Below, one piece after another: positions 45,149 to 53,276 of a stretch of 64,000 bases of DNA (within the stretch, counting starts at the first letter, position 1; every line of letters starts with the position of its first letter). The notes below the pieces were generated by a model that saw only the letters and a list, made by a program, of their open reading frames with translations, was not told the origin of the DNA and searched no databases. This DNA is from Ascidiimonas aurantiaca (GTDB lineage Bacteria > Bacteroidota > Bacteroidia > Flavobacteriales > Flavobacteriaceae): positions 186,001 to 250,000 of the forward strand of contig NZ_JBBEWR010000006.1 of assembly GCF_037646345.1 (NCBI RefSeq), in the 5' to 3' direction. The position numbers and the translations under genes are program-made.

Positions 45149-47398
45149 ATGGAGCAGGTTTACCTTTTTATGCTCATCGCTTTGTTTGTGCTTGCCATTA
45201 TAGACCTTGTAGTGGGTGTTAGTAATGATGCAGTTAATTTTCTTAACTCTGCCATAGGCTCAAAAGCAGTTTCGCTACGTACCGTAATGATCGTTGCCAG
45301 TATTGGTGTGGGAATAGGAGCTGTTTTTTCAAGTGGAATGATGGAAGTAGCACGGAAAGGTATATTCAATCCCGGAGAGTTTTTATTTGAAGAGATCATG
45401 ATCATTTTTATGGCCGTCATGATTACCGATATCTTACTGCTGGATCTTTTCAATTCTCTTGGTTTACCTACATCTACCACCGTATCTATCGTTTTTGAAT
45501 TGTTAGGTGCGTCTGTAGCAATTGCTATGATCCAGATATTGAAAGACGATGCTACCGTATCTCAACTCGTAAGATATATCAATACAGAACAGGCCATAGA
45601 TATTATTCAGGGTATTTTCTTATCGGTACTTATTGCTTTTATTGTGGGGGCCCTGATACAGTATATTTCAAGGCTTATCTTTTCATTTCAGTTTGAAAAG
45701 AACTTGAAATATACAGGTGGTATTTTTGGAGGGGTTTCTATTACCGCTATTACCTATTTTATACTTATTAAAGGACTGAAGGGTGTATCTTTCATTAGCC
45801 CCGAATCTCTGGATTGGGTAGATCAGCATAAAATGCTAATACTGGGGGGAAGTTTTTTGCTTTGGACTTTTTTATCTCAGGCCTATATTTCTTTCTTTGG
45901 AGGTAATATTCTAAAAATTATAATTATTACGGGAACCTTTGCGCTAGCAATGGCTTTTGCAGGAAACGACCTTGTAAACTTTATAGGAGTACCTATTGCT
46001 GCGTGGCAATCTTTTGACCTTTGGATGTCCTCAGGTATGCAACAGGGTATGAAAATGTCAGCATTGTCCGGTGCCGTACAAACCCCCTCACTATTACTCT
46101 TTTTCGCAGGTATGATCATGGTGATTACCCTCTGGTTTTCTAAAAAGGCAAGAACAGTAGTCGAAACAGGGATCAACTTATCAAGACAGGGAGACGGGCG
46201 CGAAAAATTTCAACCCAATCTTTTATCGAGACTAATTGTAAGGGGATCTGTAAACCTTAGTAATGCTTTTGAGGCGGTATTACCAAGATCGGTTTCTAAC
46301 CAGATAGACCGCAGATTTGATAAACCGGTTGAGAAAAGAAAAAGGAAAAGTGATGAACCTGCCTTTGATATGGTGAGGGCCTCAGTAAATCTGGTAGTAG
46401 CCAGTATTCTTATCTCTATAGGAACCTCACTCAAATTACCGCTTTCTACCACCTATGTCACTTTTATGGTAGCCATGGGTACATCGCTCGCAGATAAAGC
46501 ATGGGGGCGGGAAAGTGCAGTGTTTAGAGTAGCCGGCGTACTTAACGTAGTTGGCGGGTGGTTTGTTACAGCTATGGTGGCTTTTACAGCAGCTGCTGTG
46601 TTTGCTTCTTTCATTTATTACGGAAAACTGGTAGCTATTATTGTATTGCTTATTGCTGCTATCATACTTCTTACCCGAAGTTTTCTGGTATATAGAAAGG
46701 CAGAAAAAGAAAAGAAAGAAACCAAAAGATATGACCGAACAGATCTTATTACGATCAATGAAATTATAACAGAAAGTTCAGATAATATTTCAAGTGTTAT
46801 TAAGCGAATCAATTTATTATACAGTGATGTAGTAAACAATATTGGCTTACAGGATCTTGGAAAACTGAAAAAAAATAAGAAAAGCCTTAAAAAACTGGAA
46901 AATGAGGTAGATGAACTCAAAGGAGAGATATTTTACTTTATTAAATCACTAGACGATTCCTCAGTAGAAGCAAGTAAGTTTTACATCCTTATCCTTGACT
47001 ATTTACAGGATATGGTACAATCTATAGGTTATATTGTTAAGAATAGTTACGGACATGTAAATAACAATCATAAAAACCTTAAGTTTAATCAAATAAGAGA
47101 TCTAAAGGGAATAGACCAAAAGTTACAGGGCCTGTTTGACAGGGTAGAGGAAACCTTTACAAAAGAGTCTTTTGAAAGTATTGATAGCATTATTGATGAA
47201 AAGCAGGAACTGCTTACCCATGTATCAAATTTAATACAAAAACAAATAGATCGCATACGCTCTACGGAAACCAGTCCTAAAAACACAAAACTCTATTTTG
47301 GGTTGCTTCTGGAAACCAAAGATCTTATATCGGCAACAATGAACCTGTTACAGCTTTTCAAAGAGTTTCACAGAGATTACAAGAAAGTAATCAGGTAA
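45149..47398 (+). CDS. PiT-family inorganic phosphate transporter with PhoU-like C-terminus
   Basis: Membrane carrier of 749 residues. The two PiT signatures are GVSNDAVNFLNSAIGSK near residue 24 and FAGNDLVNFIGVPIAA near residue 270, each in a repeat with several helices. A cytoplasmic region lies near residues 345-410, more helices follow up to about 515, and then come about 220 soluble residues rich in helix. These include KKNKKSLKKLENEVDELKGE and resemble PhoU-type helical bundles. ATG 45149 is chosen over TTG 45125 as the natural start before the first helix. It is followed by a bidirectional terminator shared with the convergent Nfu-like gene. Confidence 0.93.
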   Translation: MEQVYLFMLIALFVLAIIDLVVGVSNDAVNFLNSAIGSKAVSLRTVMIVASIGVGIGAVFSSGMMEVARKGIFNPGEFLFEEIMIIFMAVMITDILLLDLFNSLGLPTSTTVSIVFELLGASVAIAMIQILKDDATVSQLVRYINTEQAIDIIQGIFLSVLIAFIVGALIQYISRLIFSFQFEKNLKYTGGIFGGVSITAITYFILIKGLKGVSFISPESLDWVDQHKMLILGGSFLLWTFLSQAYISFFGGNILKIIIITGTFALAMAFAGNDLVNFIGVPIAAWQSFDLWMSSGMQQGMKMSALSGAVQTPSLLLFFAGMIMVITLWFSKKARTVVETGINLSRQGDGREKFQPNLLSRLIVRGSVNLSNAFEAVLPRSVSNQIDRRFDKPVEKRKRKSDEPAFDMVRASVNLVVASILISIGTSLKLPLSTTYVTFMVAMGTSLADKAWGRESAVFRVAGVLNVVGGWFVTAMVAFTAAAVFASFIYYGKLVAIIVLLIAAIILLTRSFLVYRKAEKEKKETKRYDRTDLITINEIITESSDNISSVIKRINLLYSDVVNNIGLQDLGKLKKNKKSLKKLENEVDELKGEIFYFIKSLDDSSVEASKFYILILDYLQDMVQSIGYIVKNSYGHVNNNHKNLKFNQIRDLKGIDQKLQGLFDRVEETFTKESFESIDSIIDEKQELLTHVSNLIQKQIDRIRSTETSPKNTKLYFGLLLETKDLISATMNLLQLFKEFHRDYKKVIR

Positions 47399-47426
47399 AT
47401 AATTCAGGTACAATTAACAAATAAAT

Positions 47427-47456
47427 AAAAAAGGAGCTTTACAGAGCTCCTTTTTT
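47427..47456. terminator. Bidirectional terminator between the phosphate transporter and Nfu-like genes
   Basis: AAAAAAGGAGCT (47427-47438) and AGCTCCTTTTTT (47445-47456) are perfect complements across a 6-base loop. The A-run on one side and T-run on the other allow termination in both directions between two convergent genes. Confidence 0.9.
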
Positions 47457-47463
47457 GTTGGGG

Positions 47464-48387
47464 TTATGCGTTTATGGCAACCACCTCATTTACTTTGTCA
47501 TGAAGCATGTTTTTGAGCATGGTCTCAATGCCGTTTTTTAGAGTAAAAGTAGAAGAGGGACAACCACTACAGGCTCCCTGAAGAATTACTTTTACTACTT
47601 TACTGGATTCATCATAAGATTCAAACATAATATTACCGCCATCACTGGCTACGGCCGGTTTCACATACTCATCCAGAATAGCAATAATTTGCTGTGAAGT
47701 ATCACTTAAATTCTCATAAGAAGCATTCCCTTCATCAGAGCCTGTTGCTTTAGCCGATGTTATGGGAACAGCATCTTTCGTAACTACTTCTTTACCATCT
47801 GCCAGGTGCTCTGTGATGGCTTCTCTTACCGGCATGGTTATTTCATTCCAGTCTGCAATCTCGTATTTGGTGACTGATATATAGTTTTCATCCATGAATA
47901 CTTCCTTGACAAAAGAAAAATCAAAAAGTACTTTTGCCAAAGGTGCAAATCGGGCATCGTCTATATTCTTAAACTCATAGGCCTGCGCAACCAGTAGCTT
48001 ATTGGCTACAAACTTCATAACAGAAGGGTTGGGCGTACTTTCGGCATATACCGTTACAGGTACTTTTTTAGTATTTCCCACAGCTTCCTCTATCACTGCT
48101 TTGCCGCCAGAGCTAAGGTATTCTCCTATTTGGTTTGCTACTTCATCCTGCACATCTTCCCATGCTACAATATTGTAACGTTCTATACCAATAAAGTTTC
48201 CAGATATGAAAACGGTTTTAACAAAAGGCAGATAAAACAATTGCTGGGCCAAAGGAGAATTTTTGGCTTCATCTATGTTTTTAAACTCATAACTTCTGTG
48301 TTCAGTAAGGAAAACATTAGTTTCAAATTTTATAATAGCGGGGTTATTTGTAGGCTCTATTTTAAGGGTGATCTCATCCATATCCAA
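47464..48387 (-). CDS. Nfu/NifU-like iron-sulfur scaffold with duplicated N domain
   Basis: Iron-sulfur cluster carrier of 307 residues. Two Nfu N-terminal domains follow each other (about residues 4-95 and 110-200), each with an almost identical core: YEFKNIDEAKNSPLAQQLFY and YEFKNIDDARFAPLAKVLFD. The C-terminal NifU domain (about 225-307) carries the cluster-binding CSGC at C273 and C276. Known Nfu proteins usually have one N domain, so the duplication is worth noting. The start is MDMD, with ATG at 48387 or 48381. It converges with the phosphate transporter. Confidence 0.92.
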   Translation of the reverse strand: MDMDEITLKIEPTNNPAIIKFETNVFLTEHRSYEFKNIDEAKNSPLAQQLFYLPFVKTVFISGNFIGIERYNIVAWEDVQDEVANQIGEYLSSGGKAVIEEAVGNTKKVPVTVYAESTPNPSVMKFVANKLLVAQAYEFKNIDDARFAPLAKVLFDFSFVKEVFMDENYISVTKYEIADWNEITMPVREAITEHLADGKEVVTKDAVPITSAKATGSDEGNASYENLSDTSQQIIAILDEYVKPAVASDGGNIMFESYDESSKVVKVILQGACSGCPSSTFTLKNGIETMLKNMLHDKVNEVVAINA

Positions 48388-48430
48388 TAAATTTTTTGCG
48401 AAATTACAAAAACATAAAAAGAGTTTTTAA

Positions 48431-48455
48431 TATATTTGGGGTTAAGACCCCAAAT
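48431..48455 (+). promoter_or_regulatory. -7 box with overlapping leader hairpin upstream of the type B surface protein gene
   Basis: TATATTTG (48431-48438) matches TAnnTTTG, 22 bases before the ATG at 48461. It overlaps a perfect 8-base inverted repeat, ATTTGGGG (48434-48441) and CCCCAAAT (48448-48455), loop 6 bases, ending 5 bases before the ATG. The repeat could be an operator across the promoter. As RNA, only the part downstream of the start site would be transcribed. Confidence 0.5.
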
Positions 48456-48460
48456 TTAAC

Positions 48461-50827
48461 ATGAAAAAACTTTGTTATATACTTGTTTTTTTCACGGTTC
48501 ACCTGTATTGCCAAGTTTCAGTTGACGACACTTCCCATACTACAGAACAGTTAGTTGATAATGTACTTATTAACAGCGCCTGTGCAGAAACCTCCAATTA
48601 CCGGAGCGCAACCGGTTTGGCAGTAGGCATAAACGGGATAGGCTATTTTGAAAGTAATGGTACTTCTTTTCCTTTTAAGAACGGGATTGTACTGAGTACC
48701 GGAAAAGCTTCCAGTGTACCGGGACCTAACGAAGAAGACCACCAGGGAGAGGGTATTGGTGAAGCCTGGTTTGGCGATTCTGACCTGGAAGCCATCACGC
48801 AAACTCCCAATACTCAGAATGCCTCGTATATTGCGTTTGATTTCGTTCCGTATGCCAATACTATTCGATTTGATTTTCTTTTTGCCTCTGAAGAGTATTT
48901 TTTGGATTTCCCCTGCCGTTTTTCAGATGTTTTTGCTTTTATACTTACCGACTCAAATGGAGTTTCTAAAAATCTGGCAGTAATTCCGGGAACCAATATT
49001 CCGGTAAAAGTAACCGAAATACACGAAGCCGTATCGGGTGCTACCGGTTGTCCGGCTAAAAATGAAGAGTACTTTGACGGGTATAACAACCCTATCAATT
49101 CACCGATCAGCCTTAACGGGCAAACCGTACCCATGACTGCCCGAGCAGACGTTATTCCGGGAGAAAAATATACAATAAAGTTGGTGATAGCCGATGAGCA
49201 AGATGGAAACTATGACTCGGCCGTGTTTATAGCAGGAGGTAGCTTTGACGTGACAGCCGATCTTGGAGAAGACAGAACGATAGCCAATGGCAATGCCGCC
49301 TGCCCGGGTACCACAGTAAGTCTGGATGCAGGGGTTTTTGGAAGTACTTCATATACCTGGTATAAAGACGGGGTGGTATTACCGGGAGAAATAAACGCTA
49401 CCCTTGATGTAACCCAAGCCGGTACCTATAGGGTTGAATTTAACGCCAATAACGGATGTATTGGTTCAGACTCCATATTGATTGAATTTGCACCCCCTCC
49501 GGCTTTAGTCTCACCAACGCCAATAAGTGTTTGTGGCCCGGGTAGCAGTTCTTCAGAAACTTTTGATTTGACATTAAGGGAAAGTGAAATAAGCAATGGG
49601 GTTTCCGGTCTTACTTTTAGGTACTATGAATCTCAGGTTAATGTAGATAGCAATCTGCCTATAAGTAATTCGCGATCCTATCAGAATACCAGCAATCCGC
49701 AAACGATTATTGTAGAAGCTATAACCGCTGCCGGTTGTAAATCATATACCACTTTGGAGTTACGCATTAATCAATTTCCGGCTATTAATATGACCCCGCA
49801 GTTATATGAGGTATGTGACGATTCTGGAAATGGTACGGCCGGTTTTAACCTTGCATCCCGTATTTCCGATATTTTGAACGGTGCGACAGGTGTAGATATT
49901 TACTTTTATCCGGATCGAAGTTCAGCAGGTGATGGTTTCCCTTCCCAGCGTATTTCAAATACAGAGAACTTTGTAAACAGTCAGCCTTTTTCCCAAACCA
50001 TATATGTGCGGGCAGAGGCCTTTGGTAATAGCTGTTCCGTAATTTTTCCGTTAGAACTTAGTGTATTGCAATGGCCGGTAGCTGCTTTACAACCGGAATA
50101 TGCCCTATGTATAGATGCCACAGGAAACCCCGTACTGCCTTTACCGGTTATTGATACAGGATTAGATCCTTCCGGCTATACATTTCAATGGTATCAGGGT
50201 GAACAGGTTAACCCGGCTAATGAAATAGCAGGTGCAGAAGGCACTTCTTTTTCATACAGTGCAGAAGGCGCCTACACCGTAAAGATCACCAGCAATACTT
50301 CCGGGTGCGAATTGTTACTCAGTACACGGGTAGTGGCTTCGTATGCGCCGGTTATCTTAAATGTAGAAGTAGCTTCAAGTCCGTTTTCCGGAAATCATAC
50401 CATAAATGCTACGGTAACCGGAAACGGAACGTATTATTTTACCATAAATGATAGCCAGCCACAACCTTCCGGTACATTTACAGGAGTTCCCGCCGGGAAA
50501 TATGTTGTATCGGTTTTTGATGAATTTAATTGCGGCATGCTAAGTCAGGAAATAACCATACTAGATTATATGCGTTTCTTTACTCCTAATGGTGACGGTA
50601 TTAATGATTCCTGGGATACTTCAGCCTTTTCTTCACTATCCAGGCTTGAAATTCATATATTTGACAGGTTTGGAAAACTTATGAAAGTACTTAACCAGAA
50701 CAATACAAGCTGGGATGGTACGTTTAATGGAAACATGGTTCCTTCGGGAGACTATTGGTTCCGGGCCAGTTTTGTCGAAGATCAAACCGAAAAAACGGTC
50801 AAAGGCCATTTTGCCTTAAAAAGATAA
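48461..50827 (+). CDS. Choice-of-anchor L surface protein with type B T9SS C-terminal domain
   Basis: Secreted protein of 788 residues. A signal peptide ends near YCQ (residue 18). Residues about 30-265 form a choice-of-anchor L domain (GIVLSTGKASSVPGPNEED and FLFASEEYFLDFPCRFSDVF). Immunoglobulin- or PKD-like repeats follow (for example STSYTWYKDGVVLPGEINAT). The last 80 residues are the gliding-associated type B sorting domain, MRFFTPNGDGINDSWDT and IFDRFGKLMKVLNQNNTSWD. Such proteins leave the cell through the type IX system and are attached at the surface with a PorP/SprF partner, here the next gene 2 bases away. The ligand is unknown. Confidence 0.93.
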   Translation: MKKLCYILVFFTVHLYCQVSVDDTSHTTEQLVDNVLINSACAETSNYRSATGLAVGINGIGYFESNGTSFPFKNGIVLSTGKASSVPGPNEEDHQGEGIGEAWFGDSDLEAITQTPNTQNASYIAFDFVPYANTIRFDFLFASEEYFLDFPCRFSDVFAFILTDSNGVSKNLAVIPGTNIPVKVTEIHEAVSGATGCPAKNEEYFDGYNNPINSPISLNGQTVPMTARADVIPGEKYTIKLVIADEQDGNYDSAVFIAGGSFDVTADLGEDRTIANGNAACPGTTVSLDAGVFGSTSYTWYKDGVVLPGEINATLDVTQAGTYRVEFNANNGCIGSDSILIEFAPPPALVSPTPISVCGPGSSSSETFDLTLRESEISNGVSGLTFRYYESQVNVDSNLPISNSRSYQNTSNPQTIIVEAITAAGCKSYTTLELRINQFPAINMTPQLYEVCDDSGNGTAGFNLASRISDILNGATGVDIYFYPDRSSAGDGFPSQRISNTENFVNSQPFSQTIYVRAEAFGNSCSVIFPLELSVLQWPVAALQPEYALCIDATGNPVLPLPVIDTGLDPSGYTFQWYQGEQVNPANEIAGAEGTSFSYSAEGAYTVKITSNTSGCELLLSTRVVASYAPVILNVEVASSPFSGNHTINATVTGNGTYYFTINDSQPQPSGTFTGVPAGKYVVSVFDEFNCGMLSQEITILDYMRFFTPNGDGINDSWDTSAFSSLSRLEIHIFDRFGKLMKVLNQNNTSWDGTFNGNMVPSGDYWFRASFVEDQTEKTVKGHFALKR

Positions 50828-50829
50828 GA

Positions 50830-51822
50830 ATGAAGAAAAGCATTGTATTGTTCCTTTTGTCGTTTTGGGGGGTTACCCTTAGCTCGCAAGAAGGACTCCC
50901 TGTTTATTTTGATTACCTTTCTGATAATTATTACCTTATTCACCCGGCTATGGCAGGAGTGGGTCAGGGAGGAAAAGTAAGGCTTACCGCCAGAAAACAA
51001 TGGTTTGATGTAGAAAGAGCTCCCAGTATGCAGACACTCAATGCGCATATGCGGGTTGGTGATCGCAGTGGGGTGGGCGCCATTCTTTTTAACGATGAAA
51101 ACGGGTTCCATTCCCAGACAGGTATAAAGTTTACTTACGCACATCATCTTCTCTTTTCAAGAAACATGGTAGATATTAACCAACTCTCCTTTGGACTGAG
51201 TGTTGGGGTGTTACAAAGTAATCTTGATGAAACTGAATTTGCATCCTTTTTTCCTGACCCCATTATCTCGGGTACTGATAACAGTGTAAGTTATTTTAAT
51301 GTTGACTTTGGAGTATCTTATAATTTCCTTGATTTTTATGCACATTTTACAGTTCAGAACGCATTGGGAACTGGTCGGGATCTGTACACGGCACAAGAAT
51401 TTGATAACTTAAGAAGATATCTTTTTTCAGCCGGATATGTTTTTGGGAGAAATGAATGGCAATTTGAGCCCTCTTTTCTTTTTCAGGCTACTGAATTCAC
51501 AGAAGAAAAAACAATTGACATTAATGCCAAGGTGTACAGAGATGTAAATTTTGGGACCGTGTGGGGTGGTCTTTCCTATCGCAGAAGTTTTGACGGTGCC
51601 CAGTTTAATTCGGGAGGAAGCCTTTCAGAACAAAGACTTCAGCTTATTACTCCTATTTTGGGAGTAAACTATAAAAAATTCATGTTTGCCTACACCTATT
51701 CTTACCAAACAGGTGATATTCGTTTTGACAATGGCGGTTTTCATCAAATTACACTGGGGTATAATTTCCTGGGGTCAGATGAAAAACCATACGATTGTAA
51801 TTGCCCTGCCGTAAATTACTGA
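50830..51822 (+). CDS. PorP/SprF-family type IX secretion membrane protein
   Basis: Outer-membrane protein of 330 residues. A signal peptide ends near LSSQ (residue 20). The family start is GLPVYFDYLSDNYYLIHPAM, followed by a beta-barrel with alternating aromatic residues up to GYNFLGSD. PorP/SprF-like proteins pair with an adjacent type B sorted protein and hold it at the surface. The start ATG 50830 is 2 bases after the upstream stop; an earlier frame-open start at 50755 is inside the partner gene and is rejected. A weak hairpin follows near 51845-51882. Confidence 0.92.
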   Translation: MKKSIVLFLLSFWGVTLSSQEGLPVYFDYLSDNYYLIHPAMAGVGQGGKVRLTARKQWFDVERAPSMQTLNAHMRVGDRSGVGAILFNDENGFHSQTGIKFTYAHHLLFSRNMVDINQLSFGLSVGVLQSNLDETEFASFFPDPIISGTDNSVSYFNVDFGVSYNFLDFYAHFTVQNALGTGRDLYTAQEFDNLRRYLFSAGYVFGRNEWQFEPSFLFQATEFTEEKTIDINAKVYRDVNFGTVWGGLSYRRSFDGAQFNSGGSLSEQRLQLITPILGVNYKKFMFAYTYSYQTGDIRFDNGGFHQITLGYNFLGSDEKPYDCNCPAVNY

Positions 51823-51893
51823 TTGCGTGGTTAGTTAAATTCCTAAAAATACCGGGATCCGCATGGCACAGACCCCGATATTTGTTGCAGGTA

Positions 51894-53060
51894 TTAATCC
51901 CAAACATAATTTTTTAGTGCTGCTTGTTTTTTTATAGCCTTTATCATAGCGCTTTCCAGGCCTTTAGAGGTACTTTTTCTGTTTTGAGTAACTATATAGG
52001 CTTCTCTTTTTGAGTTAAGTTCCTGTATTTGTTTTTGAATTTCTTCCCTTTCGGTTGCCACTTCGGTTACATACTCCCTGATCTCGGCACTACTTTTCCC
52101 TCTAAGTTTTTCCGGTAGCTCTGTCTCTTCCAGTGATTCGTATGCAAATCCTTTCTCTTTTGAAGCATCTACCAGATCCCAGCTACTGTTTTTATACAAA
52201 GCTGAGCTTTTGCTTACTGCTCGTTTGAGTTGTATTTCATTGTTAATAGAAGCCGCATTCACATCTTGTTCTGCCTGCATCCGGGCTTTTTGTATTCCTC
52301 TTTTGCCATAAGGAATATATGTTTTATTTAGTTTTTCATTTAACTGGATAATAAGGACATCATAGGGCGTTTTAATTTCAACAATGAGCGCATTATGATC
52401 AATAGTCATATAATCACCACCTGTTAAAATAGCGCCCTGTTGCCATTTTCCCTGTATGCCATGATCGCGATCTCCGCAAAAAATAGTATTCACAATAACA
52501 TTTTTTTCTTTAGCCTGGGCAGCCGCATCCTGATAATGGGCAGGCCCCTGTGTAAAAGGTTCGTTTCCGGCAATAAATATCATTTTCAGATCATCGGGAT
52601 TGCTTCCCCAATCCAGTTGTTGAAGAGAGGACATAATGACCTGGCCGCAAAATTCATTTCCTCCATTGGTGGTTAATGAAAATAGTTTTTCAGATATCTC
52701 ATCAAGATCGTCTGTGAAACCGGTAACCTGACGAATGTAGCCTTCAGAGGAAGGTAAACCATCGTTACCATATTCATAAAGAGCAATTTTAAAATTGGGA
52801 GCATACCCATCGCAACGGGCATAAGACAGTTCATTTACAATATCCCATAATCGTGCTTTGGCCTGGTTAATAAGTCCGTCCATACTGTTGCTGGTGTCCA
52901 GTAACAATGCTACTTTTATTTGTTTTTGTACGGGATGTGAAACCGCGTGAACTGCTATTAGGTTTCGTTCTTTTGTATGAGGTTCATAACATGCTGATAA
53001 GGTTGAGAAACAACCCAGTGCCAGAATTAAGGAGCTTACTTTTTTTGTGATTATCATCAT
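51894..53060 (-). CDS. VWA-domain lipoprotein
   Basis: Predicted lipoprotein of 388 residues. A signal ends in TLSAC with the cysteine at residue 24. A von Willebrand A domain (about 48-245) has the metal-site motif DTSNSM and later FIAGNEPFTQG. The C-terminal half is helix-rich and charged, containing REYVTEVATEREEIQKQIQE, probably a coiled coil near residues 325-355. The partner that it binds is not evident from the neighbours. It converges with the PorP gene and is divergent from the sensor kinase. Confidence 0.87.
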   Translation of the reverse strand: MMIITKKVSSLILALGCFSTLSACYEPHTKERNLIAVHAVSHPVQKQIKVALLLDTSNSMDGLINQAKARLWDIVNELSYARCDGYAPNFKIALYEYGNDGLPSSEGYIRQVTGFTDDLDEISEKLFSLTTNGGNEFCGQVIMSSLQQLDWGSNPDDLKMIFIAGNEPFTQGPAHYQDAAAQAKEKNVIVNTIFCGDRDHGIQGKWQQGAILTGGDYMTIDHNALIVEIKTPYDVLIIQLNEKLNKTYIPYGKRGIQKARMQAEQDVNAASINNEIQLKRAVSKSSALYKNSSWDLVDASKEKGFAYESLEETELPEKLRGKSSAEIREYVTEVATEREEIQKQIQELNSKREAYIVTQNRKSTSKGLESAMIKAIKKQAALKNYVWD

Positions 53061-53276
53061 AATTCGTTTTTTGTTGAATGACTTAAAAGTAATACCACCT
53101 TTTTTTTCTCAAAAACCGTAATGGGTGAAAAGGGGGTTTTGTTTAGTAAAAAGCGCGTTTGAATACGTGAAGTTTTCAAAAGACACAGCAATAGCTCCTT
53201 TTATCATGCATTCATGGTATTACAGATTTTATTTTACCGAAGAAAGTATGTAAGTTTAACTTTCATATCCCTGAAA

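Noticed and set aside
45160..45480. Minus-strand open frame of about 100 codons inside the phosphate transporter
   Set aside because: It lies antisense to a well-supported gene, has no recognisable family features and no promoter; it is a shadow of coding constraints.
51845..51882. Hairpin between the PorP gene and the VWA gene
   Set aside because: The arms AAATACCGGG and CCCGATATTT pair with one mismatch across a long loop and without a clear T-run on the plus strand; it may assist termination but is too weak to list.
53061..53276. Possible regulatory repeat for LytTR binding between the VWA and kinase genes
   Set aside because: I looked for direct repeats about 10-13 bases apart and found none that stands out from the T-rich background.
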